Positions 31,185 through 40,782 of a stretch of DNA of 64,000 nucleotides are shown piece by piece. This DNA comes from Nitrosomonas sp. Nm34 (GTDB lineage Bacteria; Pseudomonadota; Gammaproteobacteria; Burkholderiales; Nitrosomonadaceae): contig NZ_FORD01000001.1 in assembly GCF_900113925.1 (NCBI RefSeq), forward strand, positions 124,001-188,000, read 5' to 3'. Position 1 is the first letter of the stretch, and each line of letters opens with the position of its first letter. Under the pieces are notes generated by a model, which saw only the letters and a program-made list of their open reading frames with translations, had not been told where the DNA came from and searched no databases. Both the position numbers and the translations under genes were made by a program.

Positions 31185-31706
31185 ATGCACAAGATTGTTT
31201 TATTTATTTTATTATCAGGAACCCTGTCAACCTTGAGCTGGGCGGAGGACATTATTCGACCGGGATTATGGGAGGTAACGACCAAGTCTGATTTGTTGGC
31301 CTTGGTGCCCCACATTCCCTCGGAGCAAATGCAGCAGTTGACTAACCTGGCCAGGCAGTATGGATTAGAGATACCGCAAATCCGCAATGGTGCGGCTACT
31401 TCCAATATCTGTATTACACCGGAAATGGCAAAGCAAGAGGTGCCCACCTATTTGTATGAAAACCAATCTGGCTGTACAGTTACAAATGCCAGCCGAACAG
31501 GCAATCGCTATCAGATGGAACTGATGTGTGATAACTCGCAATTTAAAGGTAATGGTTACGCGGAAGGAATGTTTATGACCCCGGAAAGTTTCAGTGGGCG
31601 AACAGAATTCGATAGCGTTGTGCGAGGCGCGCCGCTCTATGCTAAAGCCGATACCCAGGGCCGCTGGATCGGCGAGCGATGCGAAGTAGTAAAGCCTCTG
31701 CGGTAA
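31185..31706 (+). CDS. DUF3617 family periplasmic protein
   Basis: 173 aa with a Sec signal peptide (MHKIVLFILLSGTLSTLSWA, cleaved about residue 20) and the start of the DUF3617 domain (IIRPGLWEVTTK). Two Cys pairs (about 70/92 and 110/165) may form disulfides. DUF3617 proteins are exported proteins of unknown function, common in proteobacteria. GAGGAATCACT before the ATG is a good ribosome-binding site. Confidence 0.85.
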   Translation: MHKIVLFILLSGTLSTLSWAEDIIRPGLWEVTTKSDLLALVPHIPSEQMQQLTNLARQYGLEIPQIRNGAATSNICITPEMAKQEVPTYLYENQSGCTVTNASRTGNRYQMELMCDNSQFKGNGYAEGMFMTPESFSGRTEFDSVVRGAPLYAKADTQGRWIGERCEVVKPLR

Positions 31707-31734
31707 AATATCGAACATGGCAATAGTCATTGCA

Positions 31735-31841
31735 TTATTCCATTTCTAAATCAAAACTGACTTTTTCGGTTTCACTTTGCCGTATGATTGATACTGTCTG
31801 TGGCTCGCCTTCGCGTCAGTTTTGATTGGAAAATGGAATTA
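31735..31841 (-). repeat. Dispersed TIR repeat, copy 7
   Basis: Reverse orientation, TTATTCCATTTCTAAATC to GATTGGAAAATGGAATTA; core TTCGGTTTCACTTTGCCG and GGCTCGCCTTCGCGTCA. It ends about 60 bp before the SNF2 gene start. Confidence 0.9.
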
Positions 31842-31903
31842 CATGGAGACAACCGATTAATTGCTTTTTTCTTTTTCATCCTATTCACAAAAATCGTTAA
31901 GTA

Positions 31904-34900
31904 GTGGCACCACACAAAAGCTATGGAATGACCTGGTGGGGAGCGCAGTGGCTTAACTCACTCTCGCAAATTGACTATGACAACCGCCTACCACACGGAC
32001 GCAGTTATGCCAACAAAGGGGCAGTAACAAAAATTGAGATTCAGCATGGAACTATTCATGCCAAAGTAAAAGGCTCCCGTCCGCGCCCTTATGTCGTCAC
32101 AATTAAAGTACCTGTCATGCCTTCGCAGCAGACCAAGGCTTTGCTCGATGCCGTGGCGCTTGATCCGGTCATCATCTCGAAAATGCTCAATCGCGAGCTT
32201 GACCCCGCGATGCTGGAGCATGCTAAAAGACTCAAGATGGCTATTTTCCCGACACGCTGGACAGATCTTTCCATGGCTTGCTCCTGTCCGGATTGGGCAG
32301 TGCCATGTAAACACTTGGCTGCCGTTATTTATCTGATCAGCCGGGAAATCGATGGTAATCCCTTCATAGTATTTTCTTTAAAGGGAGTCGATCTTACTCA
32401 GGAACTGGCAGCGCGTCACATTTCAATCGAACGCGAAGCCAAGGTGACTTTGCCGCTGGTAGAGGATCTGCTGGGTCAGCCGCATCATCATGAACCCTTG
32501 GTGCAGAATATGTCTGACATGAATGACTATAGCGCACTTGATTATTCCCTTTTGTCCGATCTCGCTGCTTCCCTGGTGAGTGTATTGCCTGCGAATCCAA
32601 CTTTCTTTCAACCGGGCGATTTTCGGTTGATTTACGAAAAAGGAGTGAAGCGAGTAATTTAACGCTGCAAGCACACTGGAAGGAATGGGCAGCTACGCTG
32701 CAGCAGCTTGCCGAAGCTGATTTACCCGATCTCCAGCCGGAAGTAGCCGCTATGTATCATGCCCGTATGGCTAGCCTGCATCTGCTGGCGCAAGGCGCGG
32801 TCTTACCCCAAGTGTTCCAGGTAGACAAATCGGAGGTAGGCCTGCGCTGGCTACCCGCGATGCTGGATGGAACGGTAAACGCTTTGATCAATCAACTGGC
32901 AGCATTGCTGCCCACAGGGTTGCTGACTTACTGCAATGGCAAGAAAGCAAACCATCTCTCCGGCGAAATACAAGCTATTGCATTATGCAGCTTATTTCTG
33001 AGTGAGTTTATCCGTTATGGGATCGATATCCGCACTGAGAAGCCGTATGGCAGCAAACTGCTTAGCCTGTTTTTCGGCCAGGGCGTCACTCGATTTGATG
33101 GGCCTGGGGAAGGCGAAATCGCTTCCGGTGTGCAATTGTGGTTGTCGCGCTTCCATATCGGCCAGCAAACTTATATGCCGGTGTTGCAGCTCGAAGATAA
33201 TAGCGCCGGATTCAGCTTGTCGCTGGGCGTCGTAGCACGTAATGCTTCCTTGCAGGAGCCGGTACCGCTGGCGCGTTTGCTGACGGATAAAGTATGGCAG
33301 GCAAATCGCTACAGTGTATTGCAAACAGTGTCATTGCTGGCTGAATTTTTTCCACCCCTCAATCACTATATCAGTGCTGGCGCTACAAGCCGATCGCGCT
33401 AGAGCCTGAAGCCTTCCCTGCTTTTCTGTTCGATACGCTGCCGATTATCCGGCTGCTTGGCATCAGTGTATTACTACCCAGAGCGCTCGATCATGTTCTG
33501 CGGCCACATTTATCGATGAAGCTATCTGGTAAAAACACAGGCAGCACAGGCTTTCTCAATGCAGGCGATATTTTAGGTTTTGACTGGATGGTGGCGATTG
33601 GCAATAGCCAGCTCACCCAGGTCGAGTTTGAGGAATTAGTCAAGAATGCCCAAGGCATCGTGCGCTTCAAGGGTGAGTATGTCTATCTTGACCCTGCTGA
33701 TATTGAGCAGTTACGCTTGCAGCTGGAAAAACCACCCTCCACTACCCCGGCAGAACGCTTGCGTATCGCCTTGAGCGAGGAATATCTCGGTATGCCCATC
33801 ACCCTTGATGAAAAAGCACGAGCCATTATTCGTGAGTTGACTGAAGTGGGTAATGTACCACTTCCGGCGACGCTCAATGCCACCCTGCGACCGTATCAGG
33901 AACGCGGCTATGCCTGGTTATATCGCAACATTCGTGTTGGATTTGGCAGCGTTATCGCTGATGACATGGGTTTGGGCAAGACGCTGCAAATGATCACCAC
34001 TTTGCTGAAACTCAAAGAAGAAGGAAACTTGAATGAGGCAAAGGCGCTGGTCATAGTACCGACCAGCCTGCTTACCAACTGGACCAAGGAAATCGCGCGT
34101 TTTGCTCCAACCCTGACAGTAGATATTTTCCATGGCACAGAGCGCACATTGGCAAACGAACGGGCAGATGTGCTACTGACCACCTACGGCATGGTACGCA
34201 CGGATCAAGCCAAACTCAAGAAATTTTCCTGGCGCATCGTCATTATCGATGAAGCGCAAAACATCAAAAATGCGGCTGCTGCACAAACCAAAGCCGTTAA
34301 ATCTATTCCTGCTGCTAGCTTTGTTGCCTTGACCGGTACGCCGGTGGAAAACCGGCTGGCCGAATACTGGAGTATCATGGATTTTGCCAATCGCGGCTTT
34401 CTGGGTAACCTTACCCATTTCACCAAAGAGTTTGCCGTCCCGATCCAGAGCCATCATGATCACCAGGTAGTGCAGCGTTTCAAGCGCGTCACCAGCCCTT
34501 TTCTGCTGCGGCGGCTTAAATCGGATAAAAGCATTATCAGCGATTTGCCTGACAAGATCGAACAAAATCAATACTGCGAGCTGACCAAGAAACAGACGGC
34601 ATTGTATGAAACCGTGGTGCGGGAAGCCTTGCAGGTGATCAACGGAGAATCAAACACGTTCAAACGTGAGGGATTGATTCTGCAGATGATCCTGGCCTTA
34701 AAGCAAATCTGCAATCACCCCGCACAATATCTTAAAACGGGAGAGAGCGAGGCAAGTTTATCCGGTAAGGCAGAACTGTTTCTCGATCTGCTCGAACCCA
34801 TCTATACCGCTCATGAAAAAGTACTGGTGTTTACGCAATTTCGCGAAGCAGGAGAATTGCTGGTGGCATGGATCAAAGCTCGCTTCGGGCGTGAGCCCCA

Positions 34901-35282
34901 ATTCCTGCATGGCGGCGTTACGCGAAAAATGCGTGATAGTATGGTCGAGCGCTTCCAGCACGACCGCACCGAGCGCGTTTTTCTGCTGTCGTTAAAGGCA
35001 GGTGGGACCGGACTCAATCTGACAGCAGCCGTCAATGTCATTCACTTTGATCTCTGGTGGAATCCCGCGGTTGAGGCGCAGGCTACCGATCGAGCTTACC
35101 GTATCGGTCAGCAACAGAATGTGCAAGTGCATCGCCTCATCACCCGCGGCACCTTCGAAGAACGCATCAACGACATGATCCGATCCAAACGCAATCTGGC
35201 TGACTTGACCGTGGGTATCGGAGAAAAATGGATCGGCACGCTAAGCAATGCAGAGCTCAAAGATGTATTCAGTTTGGGGTAA
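31904..35282 (+). pseudogene. SWIM-SNF2 family helicase, split by two frameshifts
   Basis: Three consecutive ORFs in frames 2, 1 and 0 are pieces of one roughly 1120-residue SNF2 protein. Piece 1 (31904-32662, GTG start) has the SWIM zinc finger CSCPDWAVPCKHLAAVIY; piece 2 (to 33402) the middle region; piece 3 carries a complete SNF2 motor: ADDMGLGKTLQMI (Walker A), IIDEAQNIKN (DEAQ box), LTGTPVENRL, LKAGGTGLNLTAA and DRAYRIGQ. The first shift lies near the A5 run at 32637-32641, since the frame-1 reading continues upstream without a gap; the second lies near the T6 run at 33346-33351. Members act on DNA as ATP-driven translocases. Homopolymer positions make sequencing error a real alternative to gene decay. 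Confidence 0.88.
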
Positions 35283-35351
35283 AATGATGTCGCCATGTCC
35301 GTTAGTTTCTCAAACTGCTCAAAAGATATAGCCCAGTATTAAAAAAACAGT

Positions 35352-35645
35352 ATGGCCAGCAAGAAAAATCAAAAAGTCAGCCAAGAAGAACTCATCGAAA
35401 AGCAGCTCTGGAAAGCGGTGGACAAATTACGCGAACTGGCGGTGGTGTTATTCGAAAGAGTAAAGGCCAACTTATCTATCGATTGGACGATCAAGGAGAA
35501 CGTAAAAGCCAAGCTGAAGATGATCGTCAAGCATATATTGCGCCAGTATGGCTACCCGCCGGACATACAGAAACTGGCAACTGAGACCGTGCTCAAGCAG
35601 GCCGAAATGCTGGCAAATGAGATTGCGATTGGAGCAACCGTGTGA
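35352..35645 (+). CDS. Stand-alone HsdR C-terminal-domain protein (type I restriction tail)
   Basis: 97 aa. Residues from about 35 (IDWTIKENVKAKLKMIVKH, then LRQYGYPPD and ATETVLKQAEML) match the very C-terminus of type I restriction HsdR subunits (DUF3387 region), which contacts the methyltransferase core. The nuclease and helicase parts of HsdR are absent, as are hsdM and hsdS nearby. It has its own ATG and its stop overlaps the next gene by 4 bp (GTGA), so it is kept as a gene rather than random debris. Role unknown. Confidence 0.75.
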   Translation: MASKKNQKVSQEELIEKQLWKAVDKLRELAVVLFERVKANLSIDWTIKENVKAKLKMIVKHILRQYGYPPDIQKLATETVLKQAEMLANEIAIGATV

Positions 35646-36088
35646 GATTGTGGACGCTTCATCCATTATATCTGGACGCACGTGGGCTGACCGCACTTTG
35701 GCGCGAAGCGCTGCTTGCTCAAGCAGTGCTGCTCGGCCGCACGGTGGGGTATCAGCACCATCCGCAGCTGGCCCGCTTCAAGGCTGCACCGAACCCGGCG
35801 ATGGCTATTGCGGTGTATCTGCGAGAAGTGCATACGGAAGCCGCCCGGCGGGATTACCGCTTCAACGCCAAACTCATTGGCCATTCCGGCCCAGTAGAAC
35901 GAATTCCTGTGACCGAGGGCCAACTCGATGTTGAATGGCTGCACCTCAAGGAGAAACTTGAAACCCGCGATCCGACCTGGTTGAAGCAGTTTCTGAACGT
36001 TCTCAGGGCCAACCCGCATCCACTTTTTGTGATTGTGCCGGGTAAGAAAGAAGGGTGGGAACGTGCAAGCCCAGGCAATCAAGGGTAG
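35642..36088 (+). CDS. Pyrimidine-dimer DNA glycosylase / endonuclease V-like protein
   Basis: 148 aa, GTG start overlapping the previous stop. MRLWTLHPLYLDARGLTALW and the RHHPQL-like segment (here YQHHPQLARF) are characteristic of the pdg family related to T4 endonuclease V, which removes UV pyrimidine dimers; the C-terminal LKEKLETRDPTWLKQFLN resembles the T4 DEKIAQRPTWYKYYGK end. Cytoplasmic repair enzyme. It follows a SNF2 helicase and the HsdR tail on the same strand. The last 14 residues (KKEGWERASPGNQG) look less conserved. Confidence 0.85.
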   Translation: MRLWTLHPLYLDARGLTALWREALLAQAVLLGRTVGYQHHPQLARFKAAPNPAMAIAVYLREVHTEAARRDYRFNAKLIGHSGPVERIPVTEGQLDVEWLHLKEKLETRDPTWLKQFLNVLRANPHPLFVIVPGKKEGWERASPGNQG

Positions 36089-36217
36089 CCGCTCCTCAAC
36101 GCCCCCCTTCCTTTCTGCTCACTCACAGAGCGTCTCGCAAGTACTGACCAAAACTCATCACCTGATCAGTGAGAAAGAATCTCGCCAAAACGACAGAAAT
36201 GAGTCAGCGTCTTTGCG

Positions 36218-37750
36218 CTATTTTTTATCTGCCTGGCTCTTAGGCCGTGATGCTCCGTCAAAAATGATCAGTGACGGGTTCACAAGCAACGTGGGATCGG
36301 GGCCCCGGGTCGATCCCGGCACGACATAGTTCCGTTGGATGAGCTTGAGTTCACCATCTTGCGGAATCATATCCCTGGTAATTTCGTGGCAATTCGGCAG
36401 ATCCGTACACTCGCGCGCGAAGTAGTGGACATAGAGCTTCCCGGTATGGTTAACCATTCCAGCAAAGGCCGATGCACTTCCCTCAAGATCGACATCCGAC
36501 ACGTCCAAGACGCCCTCGAGGGGAGGTATCCAATTGGGCGACAGGCTCACGTAGGTGGCATTGCCGGTGGCCGTGCCGAGAATGCCTACGACGGCAAGGA
36601 CCTCGCCCGAGTCAAGGCGCGCCGTCGGGCTGATCTGGTAGTCGGTGTCCGAGTTGTCGCCGAGGCAGTTCATGGGACGGGGGAGGCAGTGCTCACCGAG
36701 GAGATCCACCTTAAGTAGCAAACTCTCGAACTCTCCAACCTTGGCATTGGGCTGGCCCCAGCGCTGCTTGACCGCAGCGACCAGTTCTTTGACATCGCCT
36801 TCCAGCTCCAGCTCGGATTGAGCGATTCGCTCGTCCCGGACAGGAAACGGGAAGGGCTCGGTCGCGCGCGCTGTGTCGGGATCCCTCACCCGGAACACAG
36901 CGAGCGGAAGTTGCTGGCGCCATTGATCACCGGCCACCTCGTCCTCCGGATGCGCATACCGGGCGATAATCATCAGGTCATCCGCTTCAGCGGCAAGCCC
37001 CAACCGGACGACATCAGGCGAGACGGGTTCGGTGAATACCTGGTTGCGATCCGGCACACCCGCCCGCAAAAGCGCCTGAGTTAGCTTGCGCTTCATTACC
37101 TTATCCGGCGTGATAATGAAGAAGCGCTGCTGATCAAAGGCCGCTCCGGACTGCTGCTCAATGACGACATTGTTGTTGTCACCGATACTCGCGAACGTCA
37201 GCAAGCGGGACGAATTTGGCGACTTCTTGAAGAGGATACTCTGCATGAAAGGATCAGCTTGCACGGACTGATAGATCTCATCGTCAGTATTGATTTCCCC
37301 TTCGCGCGTAAAGGCATAGGTCTCTAATGAAAAATACCTCCCGGGTGGTGGGAGCTGTGCCAGCACCACCAGTGCCTCGCGCTTGTCGAGGCGGTATGTC
37401 CACCAAGTGTCGCCCCGGGTCGGCCCGAGCAGGTCTTTCATCGTATCGTCCACGAATTCATCTGGCCAAAGCGGAAGCGTGGGGATGACGTAAGGGGCTG
37501 CAGGATTGTTCCCCATACAGATTCCGATCGTTTCGAGTGGAAACTTGCAATCTTCAATCGTAAACAAATGCCAGTTTCCCTGAGCGACTTGATACCCTCT
37601 TGCCTCAAGATCGGCCCGAAAATTCTTGACCTTCTGCTCAAGTGATTTAGGAAGCTGATTGTCGTTATTTGAATGATTGTTCGAGCCGCTCAATGCGGGC
37701 GCAGATGCAAGTATCGCAGCGAATACAAAGCAAAAAGTGTGGAATTTCAT
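36218..37750 (-). CDS. Large secreted hypothetical protein
   Basis: 510 aa with a Sec signal peptide (FCFVFAAILASAPALSG, cleavage about residue 22). No transmembrane segment afterwards, so periplasmic or secreted. It contains four or more Cys in the C-terminal half (for example CLPRPMNCLGD, CTDLPNC) that could form disulfides. I recognise no family; PPPGRYFSLETYAFTREGE resembles sequences in other secreted proteins of unknown function. Its GC content is visibly higher than its neighbours, suggesting acquisition by transfer. Ribosome-binding site AAGGAGGAGAAATC is strong. Complete ORF. Confidence 0.75.
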   Translation of the reverse strand: MKFHTFCFVFAAILASAPALSGSNNHSNNDNQLPKSLEQKVKNFRADLEARGYQVAQGNWHLFTIEDCKFPLETIGICMGNNPAAPYVIPTLPLWPDEFVDDTMKDLLGPTRGDTWWTYRLDKREALVVLAQLPPPGRYFSLETYAFTREGEINTDDEIYQSVQADPFMQSILFKKSPNSSRLLTFASIGDNNNVVIEQQSGAAFDQQRFFIITPDKVMKRKLTQALLRAGVPDRNQVFTEPVSPDVVRLGLAAEADDLMIIARYAHPEDEVAGDQWRQQLPLAVFRVRDPDTARATEPFPFPVRDERIAQSELELEGDVKELVAAVKQRWGQPNAKVGEFESLLLKVDLLGEHCLPRPMNCLGDNSDTDYQISPTARLDSGEVLAVVGILGTATGNATYVSLSPNWIPPLEGVLDVSDVDLEGSASAFAGMVNHTGKLYVHYFARECTDLPNCHEITRDMIPQDGELKLIQRNYVVPGSTRGPDPTLLVNPSLIIFDGASRPKSQADKK

Positions 37751-38183
37751 GATTTCTCCTCCTTATCAACAGCGACCATTGGGGTCGTAGTAACAACACA
37801 AAGTATCAGACACTCTGTGATAAAACATGGATTCGAGTAGACATGATGAGGTTTGGCATATGAATATTGTTATGCCTTTACAAATTTATTTGATTACAAC
37901 ATCTGATTTTTTGTTCTACCTGGGTTCCGCTTGAATGCCCATGCAGCACATTATTGCGAGTGCGCTGTATGAAAAATAGCAGGTGCAATACGTTTCACTT
38001 AGTGCATCCTACCGATGCTAAATTAAACATGAAGCGAAGACGAGCCTTAGACAATATAAATATTATGATAAGGAGAAGCTGATAATGTCAGGTTTGATTA
38101 GAAATGGAGTTAGCAGAAGCAATAATATTAACGAAAGCACTCTACTCATCCGCGAACCAAAAAGTAGATTACATGAATTCATC
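37751..38183. other. Spacer with degenerate repeat copy 8
   Basis: 433 bp between the secreted-protein gene and the 3' end of the TDT gene. It contains degenerate repeat copy 8; the ORF starting at 38085 inside that copy overlaps the TDT gene on the other strand and is unlikely to be real. Confidence 0.45.
38019..38112 (+). repeat. Dispersed TIR repeat, copy 8 (degenerate)
   Basis: AAATTAAACATGAAGCGAAGACGAGCC leads into ATAAGGAGAAGCTGATAATG and GGTTTGATTAGAAATGGAGTTA. Clearly the same family but diverged, with the left terminus largely lost. Its core again presents AAGGAG before an ATG. Confidence 0.6.
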
Positions 38184-39302
38184 TCAACGTGTAGAAATCG
38201 TCACAAGGTTAATGGCAGCGAAAACAGTACGCAGCATGCCTATCAATGTCAGCGACCAGATGAGCAGTGCAAACCAGCCCCAGTATTGCGAAATAATCGC
38301 CAATGAGCCAAAGCTGGTCACTTTTACCAGAGAGAGGGTGCTGGCGGTATACATCCCCATGGGGAAAACTCTGCTCCAGCAGGGGGGATCGTAGACATGA
38401 CACTGTCCGCCAAATGCGAGTCTGGCCCATGGAAAAGTTTTTATCCATAGCGGTGCTGAATCTGCGATGTTCACACGAGTGAATTTCAGGATATCCATGA
38501 CCAGTAGATAAGGAATCCACATCGTTCCGATCATCCAGGCAAACACCGTGATCCACAAAATAACCAACCAGATGCCTTGCCAGGCTGATAAGCCTGGCAT
38601 GCGCAAGACAAACTCGGCACCTCCCAAGGTAATGATGGCCGTGGCTCCCATGCAAATCCAGTAAGGGGCGTCCCATTCGGCAGGTTCAAATCGTTGGAAA
38701 AACAATCGGTAAATTAACAACGTCACAATCATCAAATAAAAGACAAAAGCCAGTACCCAGACACTCCCTGCCATAAAATAAGCATAGCCCGCATGACTAC
38801 CCGTTGCCTCCAGAAGACGAACGCCTAGCAGGGATACTGATACTGTGCTGACGACAATCAGTAAGGTTGCGCCATTTACGATTTCATGCAACGGTTTCCC
38901 TCGCATCAGGATAAAACCAAGAAGAATGAAATAGAGGCATACGACCCAACCAATCAGTGCGACCAGCCATAACCACATGGCTAATTCTGTCGCTTGGTGA
39001 AAGGTAACAAGCTGCATACCAATGGTATTGGTGCCAACCACAAACGTCAGAAAAGGCACGGCACGCCGTAAAGCCCTGAGATCTGTCAGCACATCTGGTA
39101 GGAAAAACACTATTCGTATGGTTAGAAGGGTGCACAAAATCAGATAAAAAACCAGATTCAGTGCAAACAGTGTTCTCGCAATACCGGTAAAAGCCATCGC
39201 TTCAAATGCAATCGACACGATGCCGGTCGCCATCACCATGGCAAAATAGGACGGGTGAAAATTTCTTATGCCGTCGAGGATGATAGAACTGCACCGTTTC
39301 AT
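38184..39302 (-). CDS. TDT/TehA-family (SLAC1-like) transporter
   Basis: 372 aa from ATG at 39302, preferred over the GTG at 39314 because AGGTGG lies nine bases upstream of it. Ten hydrophobic helices fill the length. The N-terminal FHPSYFAMVMATGIVSIA is the signature of the tellurite-resistance/dicarboxylate transporter (TDT) superfamily that includes TehA, Mae1 and the sulfite efflux pump Ssu1. Substrate (anion, dicarboxylate or sulfite) cannot be told. A small lipoprotein gene lies 51 bp upstream on the same strand. Confidence 0.88.
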   Translation of the reverse strand: MKRCSSIILDGIRNFHPSYFAMVMATGIVSIAFEAMAFTGIARTLFALNLVFYLILCTLLTIRIVFFLPDVLTDLRALRRAVPFLTFVVGTNTIGMQLVTFHQATELAMWLWLVALIGWVVCLYFILLGFILMRGKPLHEIVNGATLLIVVSTVSVSLLGVRLLEATGSHAGYAYFMAGSVWVLAFVFYLMIVTLLIYRLFFQRFEPAEWDAPYWICMGATAIITLGGAEFVLRMPGLSAWQGIWLVILWITVFAWMIGTMWIPYLLVMDILKFTRVNIADSAPLWIKTFPWARLAFGGQCHVYDPPCWSRVFPMGMYTASTLSLVKVTSFGSLAIISQYWGWFALLIWSLTLIGMLRTVFAAINLVTISTR

Positions 39303-39353
39303 GAATGCGCCCACCTAATCGCGATCTGCTTGACCGTAGCAAGATCTAATATC

Positions 39354-39533
39354 TTACTGACTTGATTTCCTACCCTTTTCTTTAGTAATCGGGTTTTGTA
39401 AAGTGTAGCCATTCTCTCTCATTTTATATCCCCCGTAAGCACCCGCGCCCGCCGCGACCAAAGTCCAGCAACCGGATAACAACGGCAGTAGCAATAGGGG
39501 GATAACCGCTCTCAATATCTGCTTTTGCTTCAT
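39354..39533 (-). CDS. Small lipoprotein
   Basis: 59 aa from the ATG at 39533, which has AGGA seven bases upstream; the GTG at 39548 is less likely. The signal peptide ends in the lipobox LLSGC (Cys about 22), followed by a glycine/alanine-rich segment (VAAGAGAYGGYKMRENGYTLQ) like those of small outer-membrane lipoproteins. Function unknown. Sits just upstream of the TDT transporter, possibly cotranscribed. Confidence 0.75.
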   Translation of the reverse strand: MKQKQILRAVIPLLLLPLLSGCWTLVAAGAGAYGGYKMRENGYTLQNPITKEKGRKSSQ

Positions 39534-39953
39534 TATGAATTCCTGCACAGAATTAGATTCTAATGATTAGACTCTATTTGATAAAAAAATTTTTACGCGC
39601 ATATTGTTAAATCACTATCCCTTTATAAATCAAACATGATGCAAAGGTGAATCGCAGATAGTATCCATCATACGGCAAAGTGAAGCCGACCAAGTCGCTT
39701 CTGATTTAGAAATGGAATTAGAAGTTGGACATGTATCATCATCTTTGTTCGATAAAACTGATCATTTTTTCTCTTTAGTAAAATAATATGCTGAGTATTT
39801 TGTGCTGTGGGTCTATTGCGGCTGGACGAAAGCATCAGGACTGTGAGCCCAGCTATACTTTTTGTTCATTCACTTGAGCAATTTTGCGGATGGGCAATAT
39901 TTTATAATAATAGAAAAAACGGTGATAGCTCCATTATTCCTAGCTCATATTGC
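39534..39953. other. Spacer with repeat copy 9
   Basis: About 420 bp, divergent promoters expected for the lipoprotein and the glycosylase genes. Repeat copy 9 occupies the centre; nothing else is recognised. Confidence 0.5.
39615..39720 (+). repeat. Dispersed TIR repeat, copy 9
   Basis: TATCCCTTTATAAATCAAAC to GATTTAGAAATGGAATTA, with core GATGCAAAGGTGAATCGCAGA and ATACGGCAAAGTGAAGCCGAC. Left terminus diverged, right end perfect. Confidence 0.85.
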
Positions 39954-40541
39954 ATGACTTCCCTTATATCACTGATTAATGAGGCGCATGCCTGCACTCT
40001 TTGCGCCGAACACTTACCGCTCGGTCCACGTCCGGTTTTCCAGATACATGAGTCAGCCCGTATTCTACTAGCAAGCCAAGCGCCAGGCAGGAAGGTTCAT
40101 GAAACGGGTATTCCGTTCAATGATCCAAGCGGTGATCGATTACGTGCTTGGTTGGGTGTCTCGCGCGAGATATTTTATGATGCCAGGCAGGTAGCTATCC
40201 TGCCTATGGGTTTCTGCTTTCCTGGCACGGGTAAATCAGGCGATCTACCTCCCCGGCCCGAATGTGCGCTAAAGTGGCGAGCAGCATTGCTGTCACACTT
40301 ACAAAACCTCAAACTGACGCTGGTATTAGGACAATATGCCCAGGCTTATCACCTGCCAAATACAGGTGCATCGTTAACCGAGACTGTTCGCGCTTGGCGG
40401 AAAGACTGGCCTGATATTGTTCCCCTGCCTCATCCAAGTCCACGCAACAATCTGTGGTTTAAGCGCAATCCGTGGTTCGAGCAGGAACTTATTCCTGTTC
40501 TTCAAGCCCGGGTCGCAGAGGTACTCAAACGTGACGGCTAA
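39954..40541 (+). CDS. Uracil-DNA glycosylase superfamily protein
   Basis: 195 aa from the ATG at 39954; an upstream in-frame start at 39807 would add 49 residues that do not look like the family. The HACTLCAEHLPLGPRPVFQI N-terminus carries two Cys of a possible Fe-S or zinc knuckle, ILLASQAPGRKVHETGIPFN (about 35-54) matches the GxxPG uracil-pocket strand of family 4/5-like enzymes, and PLPHPSPRNN (about 163-172) is the conserved HPSPRN motif. Base-excision repair role is likely; substrate range not certain. Confidence 0.85.
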   Translation: MTSLISLINEAHACTLCAEHLPLGPRPVFQIHESARILLASQAPGRKVHETGIPFNDPSGDRLRAWLGVSREIFYDARQVAILPMGFCFPGTGKSGDLPPRPECALKWRAALLSHLQNLKLTLVLGQYAQAYHLPNTGASLTETVRAWRKDWPDIVPLPHPSPRNNLWFKRNPWFEQELIPVLQARVAEVLKRDG

Positions 40542-40580
40542 CTCTTTCATTAAGAAAACTGACTCCGGCTTCGTTATAGC

Positions 40581-40675
40581 TTATTCCATTTCTAAATCAG
40601 ACATGACGCGAAGGCGAGCCTCAGACAGTATAAATAATACAGCAAGAAGAAGCTGACAAAATCAGTTTCAATTAG
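40581..40675 (+). repeat. Dispersed TIR repeat, copy 10 (right end eroded)
   Basis: TTATTCCATTTCTAAATCAG with core TGACGCGAAGGCGAGCCTCAG, then ATAATACAGCAAGAAGAAGC; the right terminus is cut at about CAGTTTCAATTAG. About 110 bp from the IS982 end. Confidence 0.82.
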
Positions 40676-40782
40676 CTAGTGGTTAGCAACATGCTTAATT
40701 CGCAGCTTTGTGGTTGAGAAAGCGTTTTTTGGAATAACTAATTTTAGAGATGATCTGGTCAGATCTGATGAAGGCAAAATTA

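Noticed and set aside
35352-36088. A complete type I restriction-modification system
   Set aside because: Only the HsdR C-terminal tail exists; there is no hsdM, hsdS, or HsdR nuclease/helicase part.
38085-38306. 73-codon ORF starting in repeat copy 8
   Set aside because: Overlaps the 3' end of the TDT transporter gene on the other strand and has no protein-like features after the repeat part.
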